Assembly: GCA_964245075.1 (NCBI GenBank)
Contig: CAXTLC010000003.1
Location: forward strand, 1 to 64,000
Direction of reading: 5' to 3'
DNA: 64,000 nucleotides
Source of the DNA: LMUY01 sp964245075
Lineage (GTDB): Bacteria > Pseudomonadota > Alphaproteobacteria > Acetobacterales > Acetobacteraceae
The notes below the pieces were generated by a model. The model made no database searches and was not told the origin of the DNA. It saw nothing but the letters and a program-made list of their open reading frames with translations. The first letter of the stretch is position 1. Each line of letters starts with the position of its first letter. This document shows, piece by piece, positions 43,897 through 52,083 of the stretch. A program made the translations under genes and the position numbers.

Positions 43897-44648
43897 CGCC
43901 GCCGCATCTCCGGGCAGCGGCGCTCGCCGCCCCGCACGGCTTCTTCACCCGGCAGGGCGGCGTGTCCACCGGGCCGTTCAGCAGCCTCAATTGCAGCCTC
44001 TCGGGCGCGGACGACCCCGCCGCGGTGACGGAAAACCGCCGCCGGGTCGCCCACGCGGTCGGCGTGACGTCGCTGGCCGGGCTGACGCAGGTGCACGGCG
44101 CGGCGGTGGTGGCGGTGGAGGAGCCCTGGCGGCCCGGCGCCGGGCCGCGGGCGGATGCCATGGTCACCCGGCGGCCCGGCCTGGGCCTGGCGATCGTCAC
44201 CGCCGACTGCGCTCCCGTGCTGTTCACCGCCCCCGGTGTCGTGGGCGCGGCCCATGCCGGCTGGCGCGGCGCGCTGGCGGGCGTGCTGGAAGCCGTGGTG
44301 GCCGCCATGGGCGGGCAGGGCGTCACGGCAGCCGTGGGCCCCTGCATCGGCGCCGCGTCCTACGAGGTGGCGGCGGACATGCGGGATGCGGTGCTGGCCC
44401 GGAACGAAGCCGACGCCCGCTTCTTCGCCGACGCCCGGCCCGGGCGCTGGCGGTTCGACCTGCCGGGATACTGCACGGCCCGGCTGCTTGCCGCAGGCGC
44501 CGCGGCCACGGCGCTGGACGCCGACACGCTGCCCGACGAGGCGCGGTTCTTCAGCCACCGCCGGCGCACGCTTGCCGGAGGCGGGCCGATCGGCCATCAG
44601 GTCTCGGTGATCGCATGCCCTACATCCCGATCTTCGTCGCTCTCCTGA
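43893..44648 (+). CDS. pgeF: Peptidoglycan editing factor PgeF (YfiH/laccase-domain family)
   Basis: A 251-residue member of the multicopper-polyphenol-oxidase-like YfiH family, which hydrolyses misincorporated peptides from peptidoglycan precursors. It has the metal-site motifs LTQVHGAAV, TADCAPVLF, AAHAGWRGAL and GPCIGAASYEV, and the late FFSHRR signature. ATG at 43893 overlaps midA (ATGA). The C-terminal residues run past the family signature by some 18 residues and overlap a tiny hydrophobic frame. Confidence 0.93.
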   Translation: MTPPHLRAAALAAPHGFFTRQGGVSTGPFSSLNCSLSGADDPAAVTENRRRVAHAVGVTSLAGLTQVHGAAVVAVEEPWRPGAGPRADAMVTRRPGLGLAIVTADCAPVLFTAPGVVGAAHAGWRGALAGVLEAVVAAMGGQGVTAAVGPCIGAASYEVAADMRDAVLARNEADARFFADARPGRWRFDLPGYCTARLLAAGAAATALDADTLPDEARFFSHRRRTLAGGGPIGHQVSVIACPTSRSSSLS

Positions 44649-44686
44649 TGCTCCTGTTCGTGTTGTTCGGCTGTGTGCTTAGCTGA
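44615..44686 (+). CDS. Possible 23-residue hydrophobic peptide
   Basis: ATG at 44615 opens a 23-codon frame encoding a single hydrophobic helix (starting MPYIPIFVALLML, ending FGCVLS). It overlaps the end of pgeF in another frame and the start of the lipoprotein gene. It could be a small membrane protein or a coupling leader. No Shine-Dalgarno sequence is evident, so it remains tentative. Confidence 0.35.
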   Translation: MPYIPIFVALLMLLFVLFGCVLS

Positions 44687-45593
44687 CCGCCTGCTGGTGG
44701 CGGCCGTCGCCACCGTGGCGCTGGCCGGGTGCGGGGACCTGCCGCAGCCGTTCCTCGGCCGCCCCGGCGCCACCGCCATGCGCTTGTCGCAGCCGCCGCC
44801 GTCGCGGCTCGCCGTCCCGCCGCCCAGGGACGCGCTGCTGACGGACGCGGCCGCCCGGACGTGGTCGGGCGCGGTGGCCAAGGCGCTGGTCGCCATGCAG
44901 TTGCCGGCCAATGCCGCGCCGGCGTCCCGGGGGGATTGGCGCCTGGTGCTGACCGCGTCGCTGAAGGACGGCGCGGTCATCCCGGCCTACACCATTCTGG
45001 ACCCGCAGGGCGCGCCGCAGGGCACCAGCCAAGGCCCGCCGGTGCCGCCGGGGGACTGGGCCGCCGGCGGCGCCGGCACCCTGAACGCCGCCGCCGACGA
45101 GGAAGCGCCCAAGGTCGTGGACCTGCTCACCGGCATTGAGGCCCGGCGTCAGATGAGCGACCCCCACAGCCTGCTGAACCGGCCGCCGGTGCTGTATTTC
45201 AAGGGCGTGACCGGCGCGCCGGGCGACGGCGACACGTCGCTGGCCAAGCAGATGACCACGCGGCTGCCCACCCTCGGGGACGTGGTGCAGGACACCGGCC
45301 AGGGCGCGGACTTCAGCGTGGAAGGCCAGGTGAAGACCGCGCCGGGCGCCCGCAAGACCACGCGGATCGAGATCCAGTGGATCGTGGTGGACGCGAAAGG
45401 GCAGGAGCGGGGCCGCGTGGTGCAGCTCAACGAGGTGCCGCCGGGTTCGCTGGACAGCTACTGGGGCGAGGTCGCGATAGCCGTGGCGGCGGAAGCGGCG
45501 GGCGGCGTGCACGAGGTTGTCGTGCAGGCCAGCGGCCGGGCCGGCCCGGCGGCTCCAGCCTCGTCGAAGCCGGAGCCCGCGCCGGAAGGATGA
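44673..45593 (+). CDS. Putative lipoprotein
   Basis: A 306-residue protein with a lipoprotein signal: hydrophobic h-region LLVAAVATVA and lipobox LAGC with C20, followed by G-D. The aspartate at +3 does not prevent outer-membrane transport. The mature protein has two similar-looking halves with WRLVLTASLKDGAVIPAYTI and FSVEGQVKTAPGARKTTRIEIQW (each given in part), and a Pro/Ala-rich tail. No family is recognised. Start GTG at 44673 is preferred for signal length; GTG 44697 is an alternative. It probably functions in the envelope. Confidence 0.65.
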   Translation: MCLADRLLVAAVATVALAGCGDLPQPFLGRPGATAMRLSQPPPSRLAVPPPRDALLTDAAARTWSGAVAKALVAMQLPANAAPASRGDWRLVLTASLKDGAVIPAYTILDPQGAPQGTSQGPPVPPGDWAAGGAGTLNAAADEEAPKVVDLLTGIEARRQMSDPHSLLNRPPVLYFKGVTGAPGDGDTSLAKQMTTRLPTLGDVVQDTGQGADFSVEGQVKTAPGARKTTRIEIQWIVVDAKGQERGRVVQLNEVPPGSLDSYWGEVAIAVAAEAAGGVHEVVVQASGRAGPAAPASSKPEPAPEG

Positions 45594-45651
45594 CAGGCCG
45601 CTGACTGGCTGCTAGAACCCGGCCCACGCAGCCGGATCGGGACCGCGCCCC

Positions 45652-46584
45652 ATGAAGATCGTTGCCTGCAACAGCAACCGGCCGCTGGCCGAGGCAGTGG
45701 CCGCGAGCCTGAACCTCACGCTGACCCGTGCCTCCATCCGGCGCTTCGCCGACATGGAGGTGTTCGTGGAGATCCACGAGAACGTCCGCGGCGAGGACGT
45801 CTTCGTGCTGCAATCGACCTCCTACCCGGCCAACGACAACCTGATGGAGCTGCTGATCACGCTGGACGCGCTGCGGCGGTCGAGCGCCCGGCGGGTGACG
45901 GCGGTGGTCCCGTACTTCGGCTATTCCCGGCAGGACCGCAAGACGTCCTCCCGCAGCCCGATCAGCGCCAAGCTGGTCGCCAACCTGATCACGGAGGCCG
46001 GGGCCAACCGGGTGCTGACGCTGGACCTGCACGCCGGGCAGATCCAGGGCTTCTTCGACATCCCGGTGGACAACCTCTACGCCGCGCCGCTGTTCACCGC
46101 GGACATCCAGCAGCGTTTCGCCGGGCGGCAGGCGATGATCGTGTCGCCGGACGTGGGCGGCGTGCTGCGGGCGCGCAACCTGGCATCCCGGCTGAACTGC
46201 GACCTGGCCATCGTGGACAAGCGGCGGGAACGCGCCGGCGTGTCGGAGGTGATGAACATCATCGGCGAGGTCGAGGGCGCGGACTGCATCCTGGTGGACG
46301 ACATCGTCGACTCCGGCGGCACGCTGTGCAACGCCGCGACGGCGCTGATCGCGGAAGGCGCGCACTCGGTCAGCGTGTACGTCACCCACGGCGTGCTGTC
46401 CGGGGGCGCGGTGGCGCGCATCGCCTCCTCGCCGATCGAGATGATGACCATCACCGACAGCATCGAGCCCACGGCGGCGGTGCAGGGCGCCGCCAACCTG
46501 CGGACCTTCACCATCGCCCCGCTGCTGGCGGAGGCGATGCGGAGGATCAGCGACGAGAGCAGCGTCAGCTCGCTGTTCGACTGA
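45652..46584 (+). CDS. prs: Ribose-phosphate pyrophosphokinase
   Basis: A 310-residue PRPP synthetase, which transfers pyrophosphate from ATP to ribose-5-phosphate for purine, pyrimidine, His, Trp and NAD synthesis. It has RFADMEVFVEIHENVRG, the PRPP-synthase signature in DLHAGQIQGFFDIPVDNL (residues ~126-143), PDVGGVLRAR, and the PRPP-binding loop VDDIVDSGGTL (about 215-225). Length is normal. It is followed 13 nt later by a GST gene. Confidence 0.97.
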   Translation: MKIVACNSNRPLAEAVAASLNLTLTRASIRRFADMEVFVEIHENVRGEDVFVLQSTSYPANDNLMELLITLDALRRSSARRVTAVVPYFGYSRQDRKTSSRSPISAKLVANLITEAGANRVLTLDLHAGQIQGFFDIPVDNLYAAPLFTADIQQRFAGRQAMIVSPDVGGVLRARNLASRLNCDLAIVDKRRERAGVSEVMNIIGEVEGADCILVDDIVDSGGTLCNAATALIAEGAHSVSVYVTHGVLSGGAVARIASSPIEMMTITDSIEPTAAVQGAANLRTFTIAPLLAEAMRRISDESSVSSLFD

Positions 46585-46597
46585 AAGGAACGCGCCC

Positions 46598-47215
46598 ATG
46601 AAGCTGTACTACGCGCCCGGCGCTTGCTCGCTGGGCATCCACGTCATCCTGGAGGAGATCGGCAAGCCGTACGAGACCGAGAAGGTCAGCCTCAAGGACG
46701 GCGAGCAGTACCAGCCGGCGTATCTCGCGGTCAGCGCCAAGTCCAAGGTGCCTGCCTTGCGCCGGGACAACGGCAGCGTGCTGACGGAATACGGCGCAAT
46801 CGCCACCTGGCTGGCGCGGACCAACCCGGACGCCAAGCTCCTGCCGGCCGACCCGGACGGGGAAGCCCGGGCGATCGAGGCGATGGACTACGTCGTGGCC
46901 ACCGTCCACATGCAGGGCTTCGCCCGCGTCACGCGGCCGGGCAACTTCGCGCCGAACGAGGCGGACAGGGAAGCTGTGCAGGCCCGGGGGCGGGACATCT
47001 TCGCCAAGGGCCTCGGCTTGCTGAACATGGCGCTTGCGGGCAAGGACTGGGTCGCGGGCGATTACTCGGTGGCGGACCCGACGCTGTTCTACGTGTCCAG
47101 CTGGGCGCCGCGCGCCGGGGTCGAGCTGCCCACCCACGTGGCGGCGCATTTTGCCCGCATGAAGGCCCGCCCGGCGGTGCGGCGCACGCTGGCCGCCGAA
47201 GGGCTGCCTGCTTGA
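46598..47215 (+). CDS. Glutathione S-transferase family protein
   Basis: A 205-residue cytosolic GST with an N-terminal thioredoxin-like domain (KLYYAPGACSLGIHVILEE, with C10 as in beta-class bacterial GSTs). The glutathione-binding KVPAL and EYGAIATWLA precede a C-terminal all-helical domain with VAGDYSVADPTLFYV. It conjugates or reduces electrophiles using glutathione; the substrate is unknown. AAGGA precedes ATG 46598. Its stop overlaps the next gene's TTG start. Confidence 0.9.
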   Translation: MKLYYAPGACSLGIHVILEEIGKPYETEKVSLKDGEQYQPAYLAVSAKSKVPALRRDNGSVLTEYGAIATWLARTNPDAKLLPADPDGEARAIEAMDYVVATVHMQGFARVTRPGNFAPNEADREAVQARGRDIFAKGLGLLNMALAGKDWVAGDYSVADPTLFYVSSWAPRAGVELPTHVAAHFARMKARPAVRRTLAAEGLPA

Positions 47216-47823
47216 GCCTTGGCGGCCTGAACACCCTGCCGGCCCGCGCCTTCTGGTTCCTGCGCCACGGGGAAACGGACTGGAACGTGCAGGGGATCAG
47301 CCAGGGGCGCACGGACATCCCGCTGAATGCCACCGGCGTCGCCCAGGCGGCCGCCGCCGCGCAGGCGCTGCGCGGGCGCGGCATCGCCAGCATCGTCAGC
47401 TCTCCCCTCGGACGCGCCCGCGTCACGGCGGAGGCCGCGGGCACGGTGCTGGGGCTGCCGGTCTCGATCGTGGAAGACTTGCAGGAGGTGTGCTTCGGCG
47501 TGCACGAGGGCACGTTGCAGCATGCTTCCTGGTTCATCGCCTGGATCGCCGGCGAGCACACGCCCGAGGGCGCGGAAAGCTTCGCCGAACTGCGCCGCCG
47601 CGCCGTGGCCGGGGTGGCGGCCGCCTTGGCGCAGCCTTCCCCGGTGCTGGTGGTGGCCCACGGCGCGCTGTTCCGGGCGCTGCGGGCGGAGATGAACCTG
47701 CCGGCCGACATCCGCACGCCCAACGCGCTGCCGCTGTTCTGCGAGCCGGGGCGGCACCCGGGGGAGCCATGGTTGCTGACCGCCGTCACAAATAGCGGCC
47801 CGGCGAGGCCCGCGAACGCCTGA
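47212..47823 (+). CDS. Histidine phosphatase family protein
   Basis: A 203-residue member of the phosphoglycerate-mutase-like histidine phosphatase family. The catalytic motif FLRHGETDWN holds the phospho-accepting histidine near residue 19. SSPLGRARVTAEAA supplies the second arginine, and VLVVAHGALFRAL supplies the distal histidine. The only suitable start is TTG 47212, overlapping the GST stop as TTGA. It could dephosphorylate sugar phosphates or nucleotides; identity is not resolved. Confidence 0.86.
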   Translation: MSLGGLNTLPARAFWFLRHGETDWNVQGISQGRTDIPLNATGVAQAAAAAQALRGRGIASIVSSPLGRARVTAEAAGTVLGLPVSIVEDLQEVCFGVHEGTLQHASWFIAWIAGEHTPEGAESFAELRRRAVAGVAAALAQPSPVLVVAHGALFRALRAEMNLPADIRTPNALPLFCEPGRHPGEPWLLTAVTNSGPARPANA

Positions 47824-47848
47824 CAGCGCCGGCCGAAGCCCCTAGGTT

Positions 47849-48499
47849 ATGCGGGTGCTGACCGACCTGCCCAACTTGCTGACGCTGTCGCGCATCGGGG
47901 CGATTCCCGTGCTGGTCCTCCTTGCCGCGCTTCGCACCCCGGTGGGCGACCTGCTGGCGACGCTGCTGTTCATCGCGGCCGGGCTCACCGACTGGCTGGA
48001 CGGCCACCTGGCGCGCACCCGCCGGCAGCAGTCGGACATCGGCCGCATGCTGGACCCGATCGCCGACAAGCTGCTGGTCGGCGCCACGCTGATGCTGCTG
48101 GCCGGGCTCGGCCGCTTCCCGAATGGCGGGCTGTACCCGGCGATCGTGATCCTGTTGCGGGAGATCATGGTCAGCGGCCTGCGCGAGTACCTGGCCGGGT
48201 TGCGCATTGGCCTGCCTGTCACCCGGCTGGCGAAATGGAAGACCGGCTTCCAGATGGGCGCGCTCGGCACGCTGCTGGCGGGAAACTCGGTGGCTGGGCT
48301 GCTGCACGTCCCGCTGCCCGTGTCCGCCATCGGGGAGGGCATGCTGTGGGTCGCGGCGGCGCTGACGCTGGTGACCGGCTGGGACTACCTGCGCGCCGGC
48401 CTGCGGCACGTGGCTGAGCGGTCGCGCGGCCTCGGAGAACCCAGGCGGGGCGAGCCGAGGCTGGCCAAGCCGAGGCTGGGCGAACCGAGCGGACCCTGA
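47849..48499 (+). CDS. pgsA: CDP-diacylglycerol-glycerol-3-phosphate 3-phosphatidyltransferase
   Basis: A 216-residue integral membrane enzyme making phosphatidylglycerol phosphate. It opens LPNLLTLSRIGAIPVLVLL and has the CDP-alcohol phosphotransferase motif (D-G-x2-A-R-x8-G-x3-D-x3-D) in DWLDGHLARTRRQQSDIG through RMLDPIADK. Four or five membrane helices are expected. The last ~22 residues are an odd basic tail (GEPRRGEPRLAKPRLGEP) encoded by a 15-bp tandem repeat (about 48447-48490). It shares one base with the mobB start (TGATG). Confidence 0.93.
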   Translation: MRVLTDLPNLLTLSRIGAIPVLVLLAALRTPVGDLLATLLFIAAGLTDWLDGHLARTRRQQSDIGRMLDPIADKLLVGATLMLLAGLGRFPNGGLYPAIVILLREIMVSGLREYLAGLRIGLPVTRLAKWKTGFQMGALGTLLAGNSVAGLLHVPLPVSAIGEGMLWVAAALTLVTGWDYLRAGLRHVAERSRGLGEPRRGEPRLAKPRLGEPSGP

Positions 48500-49008
48500 T
48501 GGCCGCCGTGTTGGGCATCGCCGGCTGGTCCGGCGCCGGCAAGACCACCTTGATCGAGGCGGTGCTGCCCCGCCTGCGCGCGGCGGGCCTGCTCGTCTCC
48601 ACCGTCAAGCACGCCCATGGCGGCGCCGAGCTGGACCGGCCCGGCAAGGATAGCTGGCGCCACCGGCAGGCCGGCGCGCGGGAAGTGCTGGTCGCGTCGC
48701 CGGGCCGCTGGGCCTTGATGCATGAGGAAGAGGGAGCGGAGTGGGACTTGCCCGACCTGCTCGCGCGCATGGGGCCGGCGGACCTGGTGCTGGTGGAAGG
48801 TTTCCGGCGCTATCCGTTCGCCAAGCTGGAGGTGTACCGCCCGGCGCTGGGCAAGCCTCCGCTTTGGCCCGATTGGCCGGATGTCGTGGCGGTTGCAACC
48901 GACGGGATAGTTCCGGATTGCGGGCGCACGCTGCTTCCGTTAGCCAACGATTGTAAGATTGCCACATGGATTGTGGCATACGTGCAAGGCACGGTCGCGA
49001 AACCTTGA
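48499..49008 (+). CDS. mobB: Molybdopterin-guanine dinucleotide biosynthesis protein B
   Basis: A 169-residue P-loop GTPase that assists MobA in adding GMP to molybdopterin. Walker A is GWSGAGKTT (residues 9-17), followed by STVKHAHGGAELDRPGKDSWRH (shown in part; the K-H-x-H and D-x-x-G-K-D-S/T-x-R-H signature of MobB) and LVEGFRRYPFAKLEVYR. It is grouped with moaD and moaE 750 bp downstream, making a molybdenum-cofactor block with a lipoprotein in between. Confidence 0.93.
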   Translation: MAAVLGIAGWSGAGKTTLIEAVLPRLRAAGLLVSTVKHAHGGAELDRPGKDSWRHRQAGAREVLVASPGRWALMHEEEGAEWDLPDLLARMGPADLVLVEGFRRYPFAKLEVYRPALGKPPLWPDWPDVVAVATDGIVPDCGRTLLPLANDCKIATWIVAYVQGTVAKP

Positions 49009-49074
49009 GCCAGCCGCGCGCGCAAGGCACATTCCATGTACCCGGCCTTTGGCCGCTTGAGGAGCCTTTTCCGA

Positions 49075-49761
49075 ATGCGGCGTAGCATATTGACCATCTT
49101 CTCGGTTTTCGGCGCGGGCCTGCTGTCGGGCTGCACCGGAACGGGAGTGTTCTTTGATCACACGACGCAGTGGTTCTCGCGCGATCCGAACATGCCGGCT
49201 GGCAGCAGCGAGACTTTCCTGTCCATCCGCGGCGAGAAGGTGGACATCCCGCCGCTGGTCCCGGAATCCGGAAACGTCTGGCCCACGAACAACAGCCGGG
49301 ACCTGACGTTGCAGGACGTGCAGAAGCAGCAGGACGAGGAGATCCGCCGCAATGGCGGGCAGCCCTCCGGCCAGCAGCCGGCCCAGCAACCCGGGCAGCC
49401 GCCAGGGCCGTCCGCGGGGCAGGCTCCCGGGCAGCTTCCCACCGGCGCCGCGCCAGGCGCCGGGTCGAGCAGCCCGCCGCCGCCCGGCTCCAACCCGAGG
49501 GTCAACCGCGCCAACGACGCCGACCGCGGCCTGCCGGGCGTGGCCGCGCAACCGCCGCCGCCGCCATTGCCCAGCAACCGCACGGTGCAAACGCCGAACG
49601 GCCCCTCGGTGGACGTCACCGGCCAGGGTACCGGCCGCGGCTACCGGCAGCTCGAGTCGCCCACGCCGGGCGGCAGCGGCATCCTGGTGCCGAACGGCAA
49701 CGGCACCAGCACCTTGATCCGCCCGGACGGCAGCGTGCAGACGGTGCCGACGCGGCCGTGA
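49075..49761 (+). CDS. Putative Pro/Gln/Gly-rich lipoprotein
   Basis: A 228-residue protein. From ATG 49075 it has a short signal (RRSILTIFSVFGAG) and lipobox LSGC at about residue 20. A conserved-looking N-terminal part follows (SSETFLSIRGEKVDIPPLVPESGNVWP, in part), then a low-complexity Gln/Pro/Gly linker, and a C-terminal piece ending in ...STLIRPDGSVQTVP. The ATG at 49036 would extend the n-region by 13 residues and is less likely. GAGGAG lies about 13 nt upstream. Function unknown; the stop overlaps moaD (GTGA). Confidence 0.68.
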   Translation: MRRSILTIFSVFGAGLLSGCTGTGVFFDHTTQWFSRDPNMPAGSSETFLSIRGEKVDIPPLVPESGNVWPTNNSRDLTLQDVQKQQDEEIRRNGGQPSGQQPAQQPGQPPGPSAGQAPGQLPTGAAPGAGSSSPPPPGSNPRVNRANDADRGLPGVAAQPPPPPLPSNRTVQTPNGPSVDVTGQGTGRGYRQLESPTPGGSGILVPNGNGTSTLIRPDGSVQTVPTRP

Positions 49762-50015
49762 CGCTCCGCCTCCTCTACTTCGCGGCGTTGCGGGAGCGGA
49801 TGGGCCGGGCGGAGGAGCGTCTGCCGCTCCCGGAGGGCATCGCCACCGTCGGCGCGCTGGCGGCATGGCTGCGGCAGCGCGACGCGGCGGGCAGCGCCGC
49901 CTTCGCGCCGCAGGCGAGCGTGCGGGCGGCTGTGAACCAGGTCTTCGCCCAACCGGCAGCCCCGGTTGCGGACGGGGACGAGGTTGCGTTCTTCCCGCCC
50001 GTGACCGGGGGATGA
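49758..50015 (+). CDS. moaD: Molybdopterin synthase sulfur carrier subunit
   Basis: An 85-residue ubiquitin-like MoaD that carries the thiocarboxylate sulfur for molybdopterin. It opens LRLLYFAALRERMG and ends VAFFPPVTGG with the essential Gly-Gly terminus. GTG at 49758 overlaps the lipoprotein stop and its own stop overlaps moaE (ATGA). It would be charged by MoeB or an equivalent elsewhere. Confidence 0.95.
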   Translation: MTLRLLYFAALRERMGRAEERLPLPEGIATVGALAAWLRQRDAAGSAAFAPQASVRAAVNQVFAQPAAPVADGDEVAFFPPVTGG

Positions 50016-50464
50016 CCCCGACCGTCCGCGTCCAGGCCGAGCCGTTCGACATCGCGGCCGAGTTCGCGGCGCTGGCCGCCGGGCGGACGGATGTCGGCGG
50101 CATCGGCAGCTTCGTCGGCGTGGTGCGCGACGACCCGGCGCGGCGGCTGGAGAGCCTCACGCTCGAGCACTATCCCGGCATGACGGAAGCCGCGATGGCC
50201 GCCATCGTGGCCGAAGCGTGCCGCCGCTGGCAGCTTGCGGGATGCACGGTGCTGCACCGCGTCGGCTGCCTCCGGCCAGGGGACGGCATCGTTCTGGTGC
50301 TGGCCGCCGCCGGGCACCGGGGGGCGGCGCTGGAGGCGAGCGCGTTCCTGATCGATTGGCTGAAGACCCGCGCCCCGTTCTGGAAGCGGGAACGCTATGC
50401 CGATGGCGAGGAGCGCTGGGTGGAGGCGCGCGCGGGCGACGACGAGGCGGCCGCACGCTGGTGA
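50012..50464 (+). CDS. moaE: Molybdopterin synthase catalytic subunit
   Basis: A 150-residue MoaE, which with MoaD converts precursor Z (cPMP) to molybdopterin. It has GSFVGVVRDD, LTLEHYPGMTEAAM, HRVGCLRPGDGIVLV, and the C-terminal KTRAPFWKRERYADGEERWVEA (shown in part) with the catalytic lysines of WKRE. ATG at 50012 overlaps moaD. It is full length, and its stop overlaps the next gene's GTG. Confidence 0.96.
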   Translation: MTPTVRVQAEPFDIAAEFAALAAGRTDVGGIGSFVGVVRDDPARRLESLTLEHYPGMTEAAMAAIVAEACRRWQLAGCTVLHRVGCLRPGDGIVLVLAAAGHRGAALEASAFLIDWLKTRAPFWKRERYADGEERWVEARAGDDEAAARW

Positions 50465-51783
50465 AGGCTGCCGCGAGCATCGTGGCCGGCGCGCTGCTGC
50501 TGATGTGGCCGGCTTTCGTGAATGGCTATCCCATCGTGTTCAGCGACACCGCCGGGCTGGCCGACATGGGGCTGGCCCCCGACATGGGCTGGGACAAGCC
50601 ATGGACCTACGGCCCGTTGACCGTGCTGCTGGATTGGCGGCTCTCGCTGTGGGGGGTTGCGGCCGGGCAGGCGCTGGCCACCGCCGCGGTGCTCTGGGCC
50701 GTGGCGCGGGCAGTGGGGGCGGGGGGGCCATGGCGCCTGCTCGGGCTGTGCGCGCTCCTGGCAGCCGGCAGCGCCGCGCCGTGGTTCGTGCCGTTCATCA
50801 TGCCGGACATCTTCGCGCCGCTGCTGGTCCTGTGCGTTTTCCTGCTCGGCTGGGGTCGCTTGCCGTCGGCCGGTCCCGTCATCCTGCTGGCGGCGGTGGC
50901 GATCGCCTCGCATCTGGCGCACCTAGTCGTGGCGGCCGGGTGCCTGCTCCCCGTGCTGCTGCTGCGGCCGCGCCGCTTGCCCGTGTGCGCCGCGCCGCTG
51001 GTGATGGCGCTGGCCTGGCTGCTCGGCACCAACCTGGTCGGCAACGGCGTGCTGGCGGTGTCGCCGTACGGCGCGGTGTTCGCGCTGTCCCGGCTCCAGG
51101 GGGACGGGCCGGGGGCCGACTACCTGCACCGGGTCTGCCCGGACGCGGGCTACCACGTGTGCGCGTGGTCGGACCGGCTGCCGATGGACAGCGACGCGTT
51201 CCTCTGGGCGCCGGAAGGCCCGGTCTGGGCCAACAACACGTTCGGCCCCATCCTGTTCGCGCCCGAGGCGTCCCGGCTGGTCACGGAGATCGTGCGCAGC
51301 GAGCCGTGGCCGGTGCTGCGAGCCGCCTTCGCCAACACGCTGCGGCAGCTCGGGCGGGTCCGCGTCGGCGACACGCTCGAACCGTCGTACCTGACGGACA
51401 CGGTGGGCCCCATGCTGAGGACGTACTTCCCGGCGGCCGAGCTGCGACGGTTCGAGGCGGGCCGGCAGGTCGCGGGAACCCTGCCGGCCGCCGCCGCCCC
51501 CTTGGCGCCGCTGCGCCTGGCGCTGCTGGTGGCCGGGGTGGCCGGAACGCTGCTGGTGGCGCCTCTCGCCTGGCGGCGCAACCCGGCGCTGGCCGGCCTG
51601 GCGGGCGTCGTGCTGGCCGGCGTGCTGGCGAATGCCTTCGCCACCGGCGCGCTGTCCGGCCCGCATGACCGGTATGGCGCCCGCATCGCCTGGCTCCTGC
51701 TGCTGCCCCCGGCATTGGCGCTGATGAACGCGGGCCGGGGAAGGGCGTTGGGAACCGTTGTCAGCAGCGAAGGACGAGCATGA
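50461..51783 (+). CDS. Multi-pass membrane protein, unknown function
   Basis: A 440-residue protein with about 8-10 hydrophobic segments. The first segment acts like a signal anchor, and a large soluble loop lies at residues ~205-340. The loop has YGAVFALSRLQGDGPGADYL, paired cysteines in HRVCPDAGYHVCAWSDRLP, and APEASRLVTEIVRSEPW. The topology is like GT-C-type or O-antigen-ligase-like membrane enzymes, and FSDTAGLADMG near the N-terminus resembles the early acidic loop of GT-C proteins, but no firm assignment is possible. GTG at 50461 overlaps moaE (GTGA), and its stop overlaps the next small gene. Confidence 0.65.
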   Translation: MKAAASIVAGALLLMWPAFVNGYPIVFSDTAGLADMGLAPDMGWDKPWTYGPLTVLLDWRLSLWGVAAGQALATAAVLWAVARAVGAGGPWRLLGLCALLAAGSAAPWFVPFIMPDIFAPLLVLCVFLLGWGRLPSAGPVILLAAVAIASHLAHLVVAAGCLLPVLLLRPRRLPVCAAPLVMALAWLLGTNLVGNGVLAVSPYGAVFALSRLQGDGPGADYLHRVCPDAGYHVCAWSDRLPMDSDAFLWAPEGPVWANNTFGPILFAPEASRLVTEIVRSEPWPVLRAAFANTLRQLGRVRVGDTLEPSYLTDTVGPMLRTYFPAAELRRFEAGRQVAGTLPAAAAPLAPLRLALLVAGVAGTLLVAPLAWRRNPALAGLAGVVLAGVLANAFATGALSGPHDRYGARIAWLLLLPPALALMNAGRGRALGTVVSSEGRA

Positions 51784-52007
51784 TGGCCGAGCCCCCCACC
51801 GAGAACCCGGTCCCCGCCGGCACCGCCCCGGTCGATCCGACCAACGTGGCGCCTGAGATCGGCGCCCGGCGCATGCAGGAAGGCGCGGAAGCTGCCGCCG
51901 ACGCTGCCGGGGCCGAAGGAGCCGGGCCGTCAGACCCGGTCGGCGGGGAAGCGACGGTCGCCGCGACGTCCTGGGGCGGCGCCGCCGACGAGGAACTCGA
52001 GAAGTAA
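51780..52007 (+). CDS. Small acidic Ala-rich protein
   Basis: A 75-residue protein, rich in Ala, Glu, Pro and Gly, predicted to be disordered with no membrane segment. It has no recognisable family. Evidence for translation is the exact ATGA overlap with the upstream membrane protein and consistent coding-like composition. The next gene is 76 bp away. Confidence 0.5.
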   Translation: MMAEPPTENPVPAGTAPVDPTNVAPEIGARRMQEGAEAAADAAGAEGAGPSDPVGGEATVAATSWGGAADEELEK

Positions 52008-52083
52008 GGCCAGCCGCGGCCAAGCCGCGGCTTCCGGCACGGACGCCCTTGCGTTTTGCCAGGCCCGGGACAGTGTCTCTCCC

